From JAZNBI01 sp045586995 (GTDB lineage: Bacteria > Bacillota > Clostridia > Oscillospirales > CAG-272): a stretch of DNA of 35,981 nt. Of the stretch, positions 22,261-30,510 are shown piece by piece; position 1 is the stretch's first letter; the number at the start of each line of letters is the position of its first letter. The stretch spans positions 1-35,981 of the forward strand of contig JAZNBI010000051.1 in the NCBI GenBank assembly GCA_045586995.1. The letters run 5' to 3'. The notes under the pieces are model-generated. The model worked only from the letters and a program-made list of their open reading frames with translations. It did not search any database and was not told the origin of the DNA. A program made the translations under genes and the position numbers.

Positions 22261-24657
22261 ATGAATCTTTCAATGAAATGGCTGTCCGACTTTGTAAATA
22301 CGGACGGTATAAATATTAAACAATACTGCGACCGCATGACAGATACCGGCTCAAAGGTTGAGGGCTATGAAATTCTCGGTGAAGATATTGAAAATGTAGT
22401 TGTCGGAAAAATAACCAAAATCACAAAGCATGAAAACAGCGACCATCTTCAAATTTGTATGCTCGACGTAGGCGCAGAATCCGAAATACAAATCGTAACC
22501 GGTGCTCAAAATATTTTTGAAGGAGCAATAGTTCCCGTTGCAAAAGCTCCGGCAAAGCTTCCCAACGACGTAAAAATCAAATCGGGTAACCTGCGCGGAG
22601 TCAGATCCGACGGTATGCTCTGCTCCATAGGAGAGCTTAATCTTACTACACACGATATGCCGAATGCGATAGAGGACGGCATATTGATTTTAGACAAAGA
22701 TTTTGAAAATATGCTGGGCGTCGACATTAAAGAAGCTCTTATGTTAAACGACACTGCGGTTGAATTCGAGATCACGTCAAACCGTCCGGATTGTCTGTCT
22801 GTAATCGGACTTGCAAGAGAGAGCGCGGTTTCCTTCGAACGCGAATTAAACATACACACTCCTTGCGTTAAAGGAACAGACGATAACGACAACATTAAAA
22901 ACTATATCTCTGTAGATATCGATGCTGAAGATCTATGCTCAAGATATACTGCAAGAGTTATTAAAAACGTAAAGATCGCTCCCTCTCCGCTTTGGCTCAG
23001 AATGCGGCTCAGGGCTTCGGGTGTTCGCCCGATAAATAATATAGTGGATATCACCAACTATGTTATGCTTGAATACGGTCAACCGATGCACGCGTTCGAC
23101 TATACCTGTCTTGACGGAAATCAGATAATAGTAAGACGCGCCCGCGACAATGAAAACTTTAAATCCTTGGACAATACCGATCACACTCTTGACAGTTCTA
23201 TGCTTGTTATTTCGGATAAAAATAAAGCCGTCGCACTTGCAGGAGTTATGGGAGGCGCAAACAGTGAAATCGTTGACACTACAAAAACCGTAGTTTTTGA
23301 AAGCGCTTGCTTCCTCGGCTCATCGGTAAGAGTAACCGCGAAAAAGCAGGGTATGAGAACCGAAAGCTCTGCCAGATTTGAGAAAGGTCTCGACCCCGAA
23401 AACACAATGGGCGGTCTTGAACGCGCCTGTGAATTGGTCGAATTGCTCGGAGCAGGAGAGGTAGTCAACGGTATTATTGACGTTTACCCGGGCAAAAAAG
23501 AGCCCACAGTTCTTCCGCTTGAAGTCGATAAGATCAATAAATTCTTAGGCGTTGATCTTTCCCAAGAATATATGGAAAATATTTTGCGTTCGCTTGCGTT
23601 CGATGTTATCGAAAACAAAGTAGTTGTTCCCTCTTTCCGTGCGGACATACTCTGTATGAACGATATTGCCGAAGAAATCATACGTATTTACGGCTATAAC
23701 AAAATAGAATCCACCTCAATCAAAGCGGAAATGACTCAAGGCAGCAGAACCGCAAAGCAGAGCTTTGACCTTCAAATCAAAAATCTGCTTCAGGGTATGG
23801 GAATAAGTGAAATTCAAACGTTTTCTTTTATAAGCCCAAAATACTACGACAAAATCAGATTGCCCGAGAACGACAATTTGCGCAGATCCGTGGTTATTTC
23901 CAATCCGCTAGGCGAAGACACCAGCGTTATGAGAACCGTCGCGCTTCCGTCTATGCTTGAGGTTATTGCAAGAAATAACAATTTCAATAACGAGAACGTT
24001 TGGCTTTATGAAGCCGCAACTGTATATATTCCCACAACCGAGGATAAGCTTCCTAATGAGAAGCGCGTTATAACGCTCGGAATGTACGGAGAAACCGATT
24101 TTTATACTCTCAAGGGTGTATGTGAAAACATTTTAGAGCTTGCGTCGATTGAAGGCGCGAAATTCAGCTCATATACCGAAAGCACTGTTTTCCATCCAGG
24201 CCGTTGTGCAAAGATTTATTCTTCGGACAGCAAAGAGCTCGGAACAATAGGGCAGTTGCATCCGCTCACCGCGAAGAATTATGACATTTCAATTCCCGTA
24301 TATGCTGCCGAGCTTGACTTTGACGCTATATTTGATTGTTCTTCAAGCAACAAGCAATTCAAGCCGCTTCCCAAATTCCCTGCCTCAACGAGAGATTTCT
24401 CTTTCATCTGTGACGAAGCCACCGAGGTTGGATTGATTTTTGAAACCGTAAGCAAGGCGGGAGGAAAATTGGTCGAAAGCGTAAAGCTTTTTGATATTTA
24501 CAGAGGACCTCAAATAGGTCAAGATAAGAAAAGCGTTTCTATTCGTGTTACAATCCGCTCACTTGACCACACTCTTACCGTAGAAGAATCCGAAAAGATT
24601 TCCGCAAAAATCATCGCCGCTCTTGAAAAAGAACTCGGTATTTCGCTAAGAGGATAA
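22261..24657 (+). CDS. pheT: Phenylalanyl-tRNA synthetase beta subunit
   Basis: The 798-aa structural and editing subunit has the full bacterial domain order. These are the N-terminal module with SMKWLSDFV, an OB-fold tRNA-binding domain (about 40-155, VVGKITKITKHENSDHLQIC), and B3/4 editing region (about 210-400, MRTESSARFEKGLDPENT). A B5 domain (about 400-475) follows, then a catalytic-like domain and a C-terminal FDX-ACB anticodon domain (about 705-798, KFPASTRDFSFI ... SVSIRVTIRSLDHTL). An AAAGGA site precedes the ATG. No truncation is seen. Confidence 0.97.
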   Translation: MNLSMKWLSDFVNTDGINIKQYCDRMTDTGSKVEGYEILGEDIENVVVGKITKITKHENSDHLQICMLDVGAESEIQIVTGAQNIFEGAIVPVAKAPAKLPNDVKIKSGNLRGVRSDGMLCSIGELNLTTHDMPNAIEDGILILDKDFENMLGVDIKEALMLNDTAVEFEITSNRPDCLSVIGLARESAVSFERELNIHTPCVKGTDDNDNIKNYISVDIDAEDLCSRYTARVIKNVKIAPSPLWLRMRLRASGVRPINNIVDITNYVMLEYGQPMHAFDYTCLDGNQIIVRRARDNENFKSLDNTDHTLDSSMLVISDKNKAVALAGVMGGANSEIVDTTKTVVFESACFLGSSVRVTAKKQGMRTESSARFEKGLDPENTMGGLERACELVELLGAGEVVNGIIDVYPGKKEPTVLPLEVDKINKFLGVDLSQEYMENILRSLAFDVIENKVVVPSFRADILCMNDIAEEIIRIYGYNKIESTSIKAEMTQGSRTAKQSFDLQIKNLLQGMGISEIQTFSFISPKYYDKIRLPENDNLRRSVVISNPLGEDTSVMRTVALPSMLEVIARNNNFNNENVWLYEAATVYIPTTEDKLPNEKRVITLGMYGETDFYTLKGVCENILELASIEGAKFSSYTESTVFHPGRCAKIYSSDSKELGTIGQLHPLTAKNYDISIPVYAAELDFDAIFDCSSSNKQFKPLPKFPASTRDFSFICDEATEVGLIFETVSKAGGKLVESVKLFDIYRGPQIGQDKKSVSIRVTIRSLDHTLTVEESEKISAKIIAALEKELGISLRG

Positions 24658-24670
24658 GGTGAAACATCAC

Positions 24671-24868
24671 ATGGAAAAATCTAAGCTGGACAGAATAAAC
24701 GAGCTCGCAAGGAAATCGAAAATGACCGAGCTTTCACCCGAAGAAAAGGCAGAGCAAAAGCTTCTTCGCGAAGAATATATTCGCGAATTTCGCGCTTCTT
24801 TTACGGGAATTATGGATAATACGGTTATAATGCGTCCCGATGGGACAAAAGAAAAGTTAAAAAAATAA
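24671..24868 (+). CDS. DUF896 family small protein (YnzC-like)
   Basis: This 65-aa soluble protein belongs to the DUF896/YnzC group. It starts MEKSKLDRINELARKSKMTELSPEEKAEQKLLREEYIREFR, a helical hairpin typical of the family. The C-terminal part is MDNTVIMRPDGTKEKLKK. ATG 24671 is preferred because the family starts there and an AAGGTGA site precedes it. An upstream GTG at 24659 is unlikely. The gene lies 13 nt after pheT and before a strong terminator, so it is co-transcribed with pheST. In B. subtilis YnzC is linked to the SOS-controlled yneA locus, but the function remains unclear. Confidence 0.9.
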   Translation: MEKSKLDRINELARKSKMTELSPEEKAEQKLLREEYIREFRASFTGIMDNTVIMRPDGTKEKLKK

Positions 24869-24878
24869 AAAATATGTT

Positions 24879-24910
24879 GCAAAAACGCCGTCAAACGACG
24901 GTGTTTTTGC
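24879..24910. terminator. Terminator of the pheST-DUF896 operon
   Basis: A 14-bp stem (gcaaaaacgccgtc with gacggtgtttttgc, one G-U pair) has loop AAAC. It lies 10 nt after the DUF896 stop. Confidence 0.85.
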
Positions 24911-24918
24911 TTTGATAC

Positions 24919-24947
24919 TTTACTTTTATATATTTTTGTGTTATAAT
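24919..24947 (+). promoter_or_regulatory. Promoter of fhs
   Basis: TTTACT (24919-24924) and a perfect TATAAT (24942-24947) are 17 bp apart, 35 nt before the fhs start. Confidence 0.7.
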
Positions 24948-24982
24948 TTAGAATAGATATTTATTTTATAGGAAGGCAAACT

Positions 24983-26656
24983 ATGAAATCCGACATTCAA
25001 ATAGCACACGATACCCAAATGCTCCCTATTTCTCAAATTGCAAAAAAGCTTGGAATTAAAGAAAACGAGCTCGAGGAATACGGACAGTTTAAAGCTAAAA
25101 TTTCGAATATTTTTGAAGAAAGAACAAAAAATAAGAAAAACGGCAAGCTTGTATTGGTAACAGCAATAAATCCCACTCCCGCAGGCGAAGGAAAAACTAC
25201 AACCTCAATCGGCTTGGGAATGGCATTAAATAAAATCGGTAAAAAGGCGGTTATTGCATTGCGTGAGCCGTCTTTAGGACCCGTATTCGGGGTAAAAGGC
25301 GGTGCTGCCGGCGGCGGTTATTCGCAGGTGTTACCAATGGAGGATATAAATCTTCATTTTACCGGAGATATGCACGCTATCACAGCCGCAAACAACCTGC
25401 TTTGCGCTGTTGTGGATAACCATATTTATCAAGGTAACGAGCTCGGTTTAGATCCCGAAAAAATTGTAATTTCCAGAGTTATGGATATGAATGACCGCGC
25501 GTTAAGGAATATAACCATAGGTCTTGGCAAGCAAACCGACGGAGTAGAGCGCGGCGACCATTTTATGATAACCGTTGCAAGTGAGATCATGGCTATTCTC
25601 TGCCTTTCTGAATCTATTCCCGACCTTAAAAATCGCTTGGGAAACATTCTGGTCGGATATACATACGAGGACAAGCCGATATACTGCCGCGACCTTAACG
25701 CCGTCGGTTCAATGGCTGTCTTGCTCAAGGATGCGCTAAAGCCCAATTTGGTTCAAACCACCGAAAACACTCCTGCAATAATCCACGGCGGTCCGTTCGC
25801 AAATATTGCTCACGGTTGTAATTCCGTACGCGCAACTAAATTTGCACTTAAATTATCTGACTATACCATAACCGAAGCAGGATTCGGTGCTGACCTCGGA
25901 GCGGAAAAATTTTTTGATATTAAATGCAGAAAATCCGGTCTTACGCCTTCCGCAATTGTATTGGTTGCAACCGTCCGCGCAATAAAATATAACGGCGGAG
26001 TAAAAAAAGAGCTGCTTGCTGAAGAAAATATGGACGCTCTCTATGCGGGAGGCGTCAATCTTGAGGCGCATATTGACAATCTCAAAAATTTCGGATTGCC
26101 TATTGTCGTTGCCATTAACAGATTCCATACAGATACAGATAAGGAACTGTCATATCTTGAGGAAATTTGCAAGGCACGAAACGTCGATTTTGCTCTCTCC
26201 GAGGTTTTTGCAAAGGGCGGCGAAGGTGGTATAGAGCTTGCGAAAAAGGTGGTAACGGCTTGCGAAAAGCCCTCGGAATTTAAGCTTCTGTATGACGATT
26301 CACTGAGCATCGAGGATAAAATCAAAGCGGTGGCCCAAAAAATTTACGGCGCGGACGATGTGGAATATTCACCCGAAGCTCTCGAGGCGCCTGCAAAAAT
26401 AAAATCACTTGGAGATCGTATCAACAATTTCCCTGTTTGTATGGCAAAAACACAGTATTCTCTTTCGGACGATCCCAAAAAACTTGGAAGACCTTCGAGT
26501 TTCACTCTCAAGGTACGTGATTTAAAGCTTTCGTCGGGCGCTGAATTTATTGTAGTGCTGACCGGCTCTATTTTGACCATGCCCGGATTGCCAAAGATTC
26601 CCGCTGCTTATTCTATAGATATCGACGAAAAAGGAAATATTATAGGATTGTTTTAA
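24983..26656 (+). CDS. fhs: Formate-tetrahydrofolate ligase
   Basis: Cytosolic ATP-dependent ligase that makes 10-formyl-THF from formate and THF. The 557-aa length is typical. The P-loop TPAGEGKTTTSIG is at about 65-77. EPSLGPVFGVKGGAAGGGYSQV follows, then the family block EAGFGADLGAEKFFDIKCR, and a C-terminal LTGSILTMPGLPKIPAA. The ATG has a GGAAGG site. With FolD (3.3-4.2 kb) it provides the folate branch of one-carbon metabolism. It does not by itself prove acetogenesis. tsaE starts 1 nt after its stop. Confidence 0.97.
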   Translation: MKSDIQIAHDTQMLPISQIAKKLGIKENELEEYGQFKAKISNIFEERTKNKKNGKLVLVTAINPTPAGEGKTTTSIGLGMALNKIGKKAVIALREPSLGPVFGVKGGAAGGGYSQVLPMEDINLHFTGDMHAITAANNLLCAVVDNHIYQGNELGLDPEKIVISRVMDMNDRALRNITIGLGKQTDGVERGDHFMITVASEIMAILCLSESIPDLKNRLGNILVGYTYEDKPIYCRDLNAVGSMAVLLKDALKPNLVQTTENTPAIIHGGPFANIAHGCNSVRATKFALKLSDYTITEAGFGADLGAEKFFDIKCRKSGLTPSAIVLVATVRAIKYNGGVKKELLAEENMDALYAGGVNLEAHIDNLKNFGLPIVVAINRFHTDTDKELSYLEEICKARNVDFALSEVFAKGGEGGIELAKKVVTACEKPSEFKLLYDDSLSIEDKIKAVAQKIYGADDVEYSPEALEAPAKIKSLGDRINNFPVCMAKTQYSLSDDPKKLGRPSSFTLKVRDLKLSSGAEFIVVLTGSILTMPGLPKIPAAYSIDIDEKGNIIGLF

Positions 26657-26657
26657 T

Positions 26658-27113
26658 ATGGATATATTAAAAAATTTGTTATCTTATAGCGCAGAAGACA
26701 CCGAAAATTTTGGAAAAGAGTTGGCACTTGCAATTCTTACCGACAAAGCTTTACCTAAATTTATTGCGCTTTACGGTGATTTAGGAGTTGGAAAAACCGC
26801 TTTTGTACGCGGATTTGTGTCGGCTGTTTCACCCGGCTCGTCTGTAAAATCACCTACATTTACCATAGTAAATGAATATCGCAAATCATCGATCTCGGTT
26901 TTTCATTTTGATATGTATCGAATAAATGACGAAGATGACTTACTCTCTATTGGTTTTTATGATTATCTTTCGCGTGACGGTATTTGTATTGTAGAATGGA
27001 GCGAAAAAATCCCATTTGCAATTCCCGATGCTTATTTTTCAGTAAAAATCGAAAAGCTTTCGGGAGAAAACGAAAATTCAAGAGAAATAACTGTAGAGCT
27101 TATTCAAGGATAA
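26658..27113 (+). CDS. tsaE: tRNA t6A biosynthesis ATPase TsaE
   Basis: The 151-aa P-loop protein of the threonylcarbamoyladenosine pathway works with TsaB and TsaD. Walker A is GDLGVGKT at 40-47, after the IALYGDLG strand. SPTFTIVNEYR is the conserved switch region. HFDMYRINDEDDL and the GICIVEWSEKIP block complete the signature. It starts directly after the fhs stop, with an AGGA site inside the end of fhs, so its translation is likely coupled to fhs. tsaB follows 23 nt downstream. Confidence 0.95.
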   Translation: MDILKNLLSYSAEDTENFGKELALAILTDKALPKFIALYGDLGVGKTAFVRGFVSAVSPGSSVKSPTFTIVNEYRKSSISVFHFDMYRINDEDDLLSIGFYDYLSRDGICIVEWSEKIPFAIPDAYFSVKIEKLSGENENSREITVELIQG

Positions 27114-27136
27114 GCGTGCAAAAAGGATATTAAAAT

Positions 27137-27835
27137 ATGAAGATACTCGCAGTAGACAGTACGTCGCAAATCGCTTCGGTTGCGGTTTGTTCTGACAAAA
27201 CAATGCTTGCCTCGTATACACTTAATAACGGCAACACTCATAGCGAAACCCTTTTGCCGATGATCGAGGCAATTTTGAAAATGCTTTCTATAAAAATTGA
27301 TGATATTGACCTCTTTGCTTGCTCGGCAGGTCCCGGCTCATTTACGGGCGTTCGTATAGGCGCCGCAACTATAAAAGGGCTGGCATTCGATTCAAAAAAA
27401 CCATGCATAGGAGTTTCTACACTCGAAGCGTTAGCGGGCAATCTCGATATTGTAAACGGCATTATATGCCCCGTAATGAACGCTCGAAGAAATCAATTCT
27501 ACACTGCCATTTTCAAAGCAGATAACGGCAATATAACTCGTTTGACAGATGACTCTGCAATCGGAATCGATGAGCTTAAAGCTAAGCTTTCAAATTATTC
27601 CGAAAAAATATATCTTTGCGGCGACGGTTATGCGTTGGCAAAAAATGCTTTGCAAATGGAAAATATTTTCGAAACAAGCGAGCCGCTTGTATATCAATCA
27701 GCATATTCTGTTGCTATGTGCGCTCTGAATTACTATAATAATGGAGTCCGTACGACCGACGCTGAGCTTTCTCCGACATATTTGCGTATGCCGCAGGCAG
27801 AACGCGAACGTCTTGAAAAATTAAACAAGTTATGA
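27137..27835 (+). CDS. tsaB: tRNA t6A biosynthesis protein TsaB
   Basis: The 232-aa non-catalytic ASKHA-fold partner of TsaD (YeaZ family). ILAVDSTSQIASVAV at the N-terminus and CSAGPGSFTGVRIG at about 61-75 are diagnostic. CPVMNARRNQFYTAIF is the usual second-lobe block. The start has an AAAGGA site. In many Firmicutes tsaB is followed by rimI and tsaD. Here the next gene is ispD, so the usual cluster is broken and tsaD must lie elsewhere. Confidence 0.95.
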   Translation: MKILAVDSTSQIASVAVCSDKTMLASYTLNNGNTHSETLLPMIEAILKMLSIKIDDIDLFACSAGPGSFTGVRIGAATIKGLAFDSKKPCIGVSTLEALAGNLDIVNGIICPVMNARRNQFYTAIFKADNGNITRLTDDSAIGIDELKAKLSNYSEKIYLCGDGYALAKNALQMENIFETSEPLVYQSAYSVAMCALNYYNNGVRTTDAELSPTYLRMPQAERERLEKLNKL

Positions 27836-27923
27836 TTTAAAGCCACAAACGCGGCACAATAATCATATAACTCTCTTTTGGTAATAAATTTGTCGCATCT
27901 GTTGCGGCAGAACGGAGATTATT

Positions 27924-28691
27924 ATGAAAGAAAAAGCCGAAGCCGTTGCGGATATCCTTCGCATGATAACCGGCAGAAAAAAGAAGAAGCATTTCACCTC
28001 GGCAATAATAGTTGCGGCGGGCAGCTCCGAACGTATGCAAGCTTCTGTATCAAAGCAATTTTTGAATGTCGCGGGAATTCCTACTATAGCCAGAACGCTC
28101 TCCGCATTCGAAAAATCCGAATATATAAATGAAATTATACTTGTTACCCGTTCGGAAGATAAAGAAAAAATGAAAAAAATCGCCGTCGATTATTCCATTT
28201 CAAAATTAAAAGCTATTGAATACGGCGGAAAGACCCGACAGGAATCGGTTCTTGCAGGGCTTGAAAAAATAGATGAAAAATCCGATTTTGTTGCCATTCA
28301 TGACGGAGCAAGATGCCTTGTTTCCCCTTCGATTATTGAAAAGGTCTGCCTTGCGGCATTTGAATCGGGGGCGGCGACCGCGGCTCACAGAGTTACAGAC
28401 ACGGTTAAGATTGAAGGCACGTTGCAATTTGTAAAGAGCACGCCAGAGCGTGACAAAGTATGGCTGGCGCAAACACCTCAGGTTTTCAGGAGCAATCTCT
28501 ACCGCGTAGCAGCTTATACTGCAAAAAAAGAGCGTTTTACCGCAACCGATGATACCTCGCTCGTTGAGAATATCAACTATCGCGTAAAGCTTGTTGATTG
28601 CGGAAAAGACAATATAAAAATCACCTTGCCCGGAGATGTTGAGCTTGCGGAATTTATTCTTTCGAAGCGCAACAAGACGGATTTATCTTGA
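27924..28691 (+). CDS. ispD: 2-C-methyl-D-erythritol 4-phosphate cytidylyltransferase
   Basis: MEP-pathway enzyme forming CDP-methylerythritol from MEP and CTP. The nucleotide-binding motif AAGSSERM lies at 31-38, with the key lysine at K44 (SVSKQFL). IEYGGKTRQESVLAGL, AIHDGARCLV, AHRVTDTVK and LAQTPQVFR are all family blocks. The 255 residues include an N-terminal extension of about 24 residues (KEKAEAVADILRMITGRKKKK) before the usual HFTSAIIVAAG start. The CGGAGA site before ATG 27924 supports the long form. ispF follows 12 nt downstream. Confidence 0.95.
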   Translation: MKEKAEAVADILRMITGRKKKKHFTSAIIVAAGSSERMQASVSKQFLNVAGIPTIARTLSAFEKSEYINEIILVTRSEDKEKMKKIAVDYSISKLKAIEYGGKTRQESVLAGLEKIDEKSDFVAIHDGARCLVSPSIIEKVCLAAFESGAATAAHRVTDTVKIEGTLQFVKSTPERDKVWLAQTPQVFRSNLYRVAAYTAKKERFTATDDTSLVENINYRVKLVDCGKDNIKITLPGDVELAEFILSKRNKTDLS

Positions 28692-28703
28692 AAGGAGATT
28701 TAA

Positions 28704-29183
28704 ATGAGAATAGGTCACGGTTACGACGTTCACCGTCTTTGCGATGAGCGTGAGCTTATTATCGGAGGAGTTAAAATCCCGTTTGAAAAAGGGCTGCTCG
28801 GTCATTCCGATGCCGATGTTCTGACTCATGCAATTATGGATGCTTTGCTTGGTGCTTTGGCCCTCGGAGATATAGGAAAACTTTTCCCCGACACCTCGGA
28901 CAAATATCGCGGTGCAAACAGCTTAAATCTTGCTGCCGAGGTTGCCGATATAATTAACAAAGCCGGCTATGAAATCGTAAATATTGATTCAACTGTTATT
29001 GCCCAAGCTCCAAAGCTCGCGCCATATATATTTACGATGCGACAAAATCTTTCCGAAGCACTGAAAACCCCACTTGAAAGCATCAGCGTTAAAGCAACCA
29101 CAGAGGAGCATTTGGGATTTACGGGAGAAGGTCTTGGAATTGCCGCGCATGCAGTTTGTTTGATAAAAAAAAGCCCCGCTTAA
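28704..29183 (+). CDS. ispF: 2-C-methyl-D-erythritol 2,4-cyclodiphosphate synthase
   Basis: MEP-pathway enzyme that forms the cyclodiphosphate with release of CMP. The 159-aa length is standard. Metal ligands are D8 and H10 in RIGHGYDVHRL and H42 in GHSDADVLTHAIMDALLGA. FPDTSDKYRGANS and the C-terminal KATTEEHLGFTGEGLGIAAHAV complete the signature. AAAGGAG lies 6 nt before the ATG. It pairs with ispD. The intervening pathway kinase ispE is not in the window. Confidence 0.97.
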   Translation: MRIGHGYDVHRLCDERELIIGGVKIPFEKGLLGHSDADVLTHAIMDALLGALALGDIGKLFPDTSDKYRGANSLNLAAEVADIINKAGYEIVNIDSTVIAQAPKLAPYIFTMRQNLSEALKTPLESISVKATTEEHLGFTGEGLGIAAHAVCLIKKSPA

Positions 29184-29412
29184 TGCAGGGCAAAGTATAA
29201 ACAGTGTGAATTTGATTCCCTCACCTCATTATTTTTTTAATTCCCTTTCACACTCTCCATACAAAAGGTCTTATGTTACCATAATATGTTTTTCGCCGAA
29301 TTTTGACAATATTTTTAATTCCCTTTTACGCTTATTTAAAAATCGGTGTGTTTTATTTTAATAATACTCTTTAATTAAAATTCATGAACAGTTTCATAAG
29401 AAAGGAGTTTTT
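29184..29412 (+). other. Intergenic region with repeated TTCCCT motifs
   Basis: No gene is seen in this 229-bp gap between ispF and rpe. An imperfect G/C-rich hairpin (gccccgcttaatgcagggc) spans the ispF stop. A GTGTGAA ... TTCACAC inverted pair at about 29205-29252 encloses an AT-rich loop. An 18-nt direct repeat, TTTTTAATTCCCTTTCAC at 29234-29251 and TTTTTAATTCCCTTTTAC at 29312-29329, differs at one base. A third ATTCCCT lies at 29213. A TTGACA at 29303 has no clear -10 partner. Confidence 0.4.
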
Positions 29413-30087
29413 ATGGTGTTCATTGCTCCATCATTGCTTGCAGCAGATTTTACAAACCTCGGAGAATCGGTATCCATCGTTGAAAAAGCGGGGGCCGACT
29501 ATCTTCACTTAGACGTAATGGACGGTGTTTTTGTCCCGAATATAAGCTTCGGTCCTGCAGTTATAGGCGCATTGCGCAAAAACAGCATGCTGTTTTTTGA
29601 CGTTCATTTAATGATTACGGATCCTCAAAGATACATAGACGATTTTATACGTGCAGGGGCGGATATTATAACTATTCATTATGAAAGCTGCTCGCACCCC
29701 GAAAAAATATTAAAATATTTAAAGGAAAAAGATGTACGCGCAGGGATTGCAATCTCACCCGATACACCTTATGATGTGCTTATTCCGCTTTTAGACAAGG
29801 TGGATATGGTGCTTGTTATGACAGTATATCCCGGTTTTGGCGGTCAGCAATTAATTCCCGAAATGATGTCAAAGGTAAAAGCTTTGCGAAAGGAGATCAT
29901 TTCTCGCCATCTTAACGTCGATATAGAAGTAGACGGCGGCATAACCGCAAAAAATGTGGGACTTGTAACAGAGGCAGGCGCCAATGTCATTGCCGCAGGC
30001 TCAGCCATTTTCGGTTCAAAAAAGCCGCGACTTGTTATTTCAAAAATGCGAGAATCGGCTAAATCCAATCCATATAAATTTAATTAA
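29413..30087 (+). CDS. rpe: Ribulose-phosphate 3-epimerase
   Basis: TIM-barrel enzyme of the pentose phosphate pathway, interconverting ribulose 5-phosphate and xylulose 5-phosphate. The 224-aa length is normal. APSLLAADF opens the barrel. HLDVMDGVFVPNISFGP (H32, D34, D37) and DVHLMI (H65) carry metal ligands and catalytic residues. MTVYPGFGGQ and IEVDGGITAKN complete the active site. AAAGGAG lies before the ATG. It appears to be a separate unit ending in the terminator at 30087-30139. Confidence 0.97.
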   Translation: MVFIAPSLLAADFTNLGESVSIVEKAGADYLHLDVMDGVFVPNISFGPAVIGALRKNSMLFFDVHLMITDPQRYIDDFIRAGADIITIHYESCSHPEKILKYLKEKDVRAGIAISPDTPYDVLIPLLDKVDMVLVMTVYPGFGGQQLIPEMMSKVKALRKEIISRHLNVDIEVDGGITAKNVGLVTEAGANVIAAGSAIFGSKKPRLVISKMRESAKSNPYKFN

Positions 30088-30139
30088 AAAAGTTGCACAT
30101 CACGGCAATAACTTCTATTGCTAAGATGTGCAACTTTTT
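30087..30139. terminator. Shared terminator between rpe and the 97-aa gene
   Basis: A perfect 15-bp stem (aaaaagttgcacatc at 30087-30101 with gatgtgcaacttttt at 30125-30139) is extended by an inner GCAATA/TATTGC stem. It has T-rich and A-rich ends, so it serves both convergent genes. Confidence 0.9.
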
Positions 30140-30432
30140 TATGCTTGTTCAAGAATTCTCTCAAGCCAAACAACGCCAATCGAAAATGCATCGTATAATC
30201 CCGACTTTTGTCCTTGCTTGATTATTTTTGTGGGGTCTTTTGAGTCTATCACTTGTATAAGAATCTTGTCAGGAAGCTTTTCTCCATCCGACTCGGAATA
30301 TGACATTATTTCAAGTATCAAAATACATTTTTCCGACATATCGCCATAACAAATCGTATTTCCTTCACGCACCAGCGGTCTTCCCTTATATTCCAAATAT
30401 TTACCGTTAACCTTTTCGCGCTTTTCTTCCAT
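30139..30432 (-). CDS. Conserved hypothetical protein, 97 aa
   Basis: I recognise the pattern as a small conserved protein of Clostridia without a known function. It is soluble and has no signal or membrane segment. It reads KVNGKYLEYKGRPLVREGNTICYGDMSEK at the start. A strand-rich middle follows (CILILEIMSYSES, DKILIQVIDSKDPTKIIKQGQKSGLYDAFSIG), and the end is a helix, VWLERILEQA. An ATG at 30432 with a GGGGAAG site fixes the start. It has its own promoter at 30510-30482 and shares the bidirectional terminator with rpe. Confidence 0.85.
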   Translation of the reverse strand: MEEKREKVNGKYLEYKGRPLVREGNTICYGDMSEKCILILEIMSYSESDGEKLPDKILIQVIDSKDPTKIIKQGQKSGLYDAFSIGVVWLERILEQA

Positions 30433-30481
30433 ATTTATCTTCCCCTTCCGCTGTATTTAATTTATCACATATTAATTATAT

Positions 30482-30510
30482 ATTTTACCATAAATATATT
30501 AATAAGTCAA
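30482..30510 (-). promoter_or_regulatory. Promoter of the 97-aa gene
   Basis: On the minus strand TTGACT (30510-30505) and TAAAAT (30487-30482) are 17 bp apart. The -35 overlaps the stop codon of tmcAL. Confidence 0.82.
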
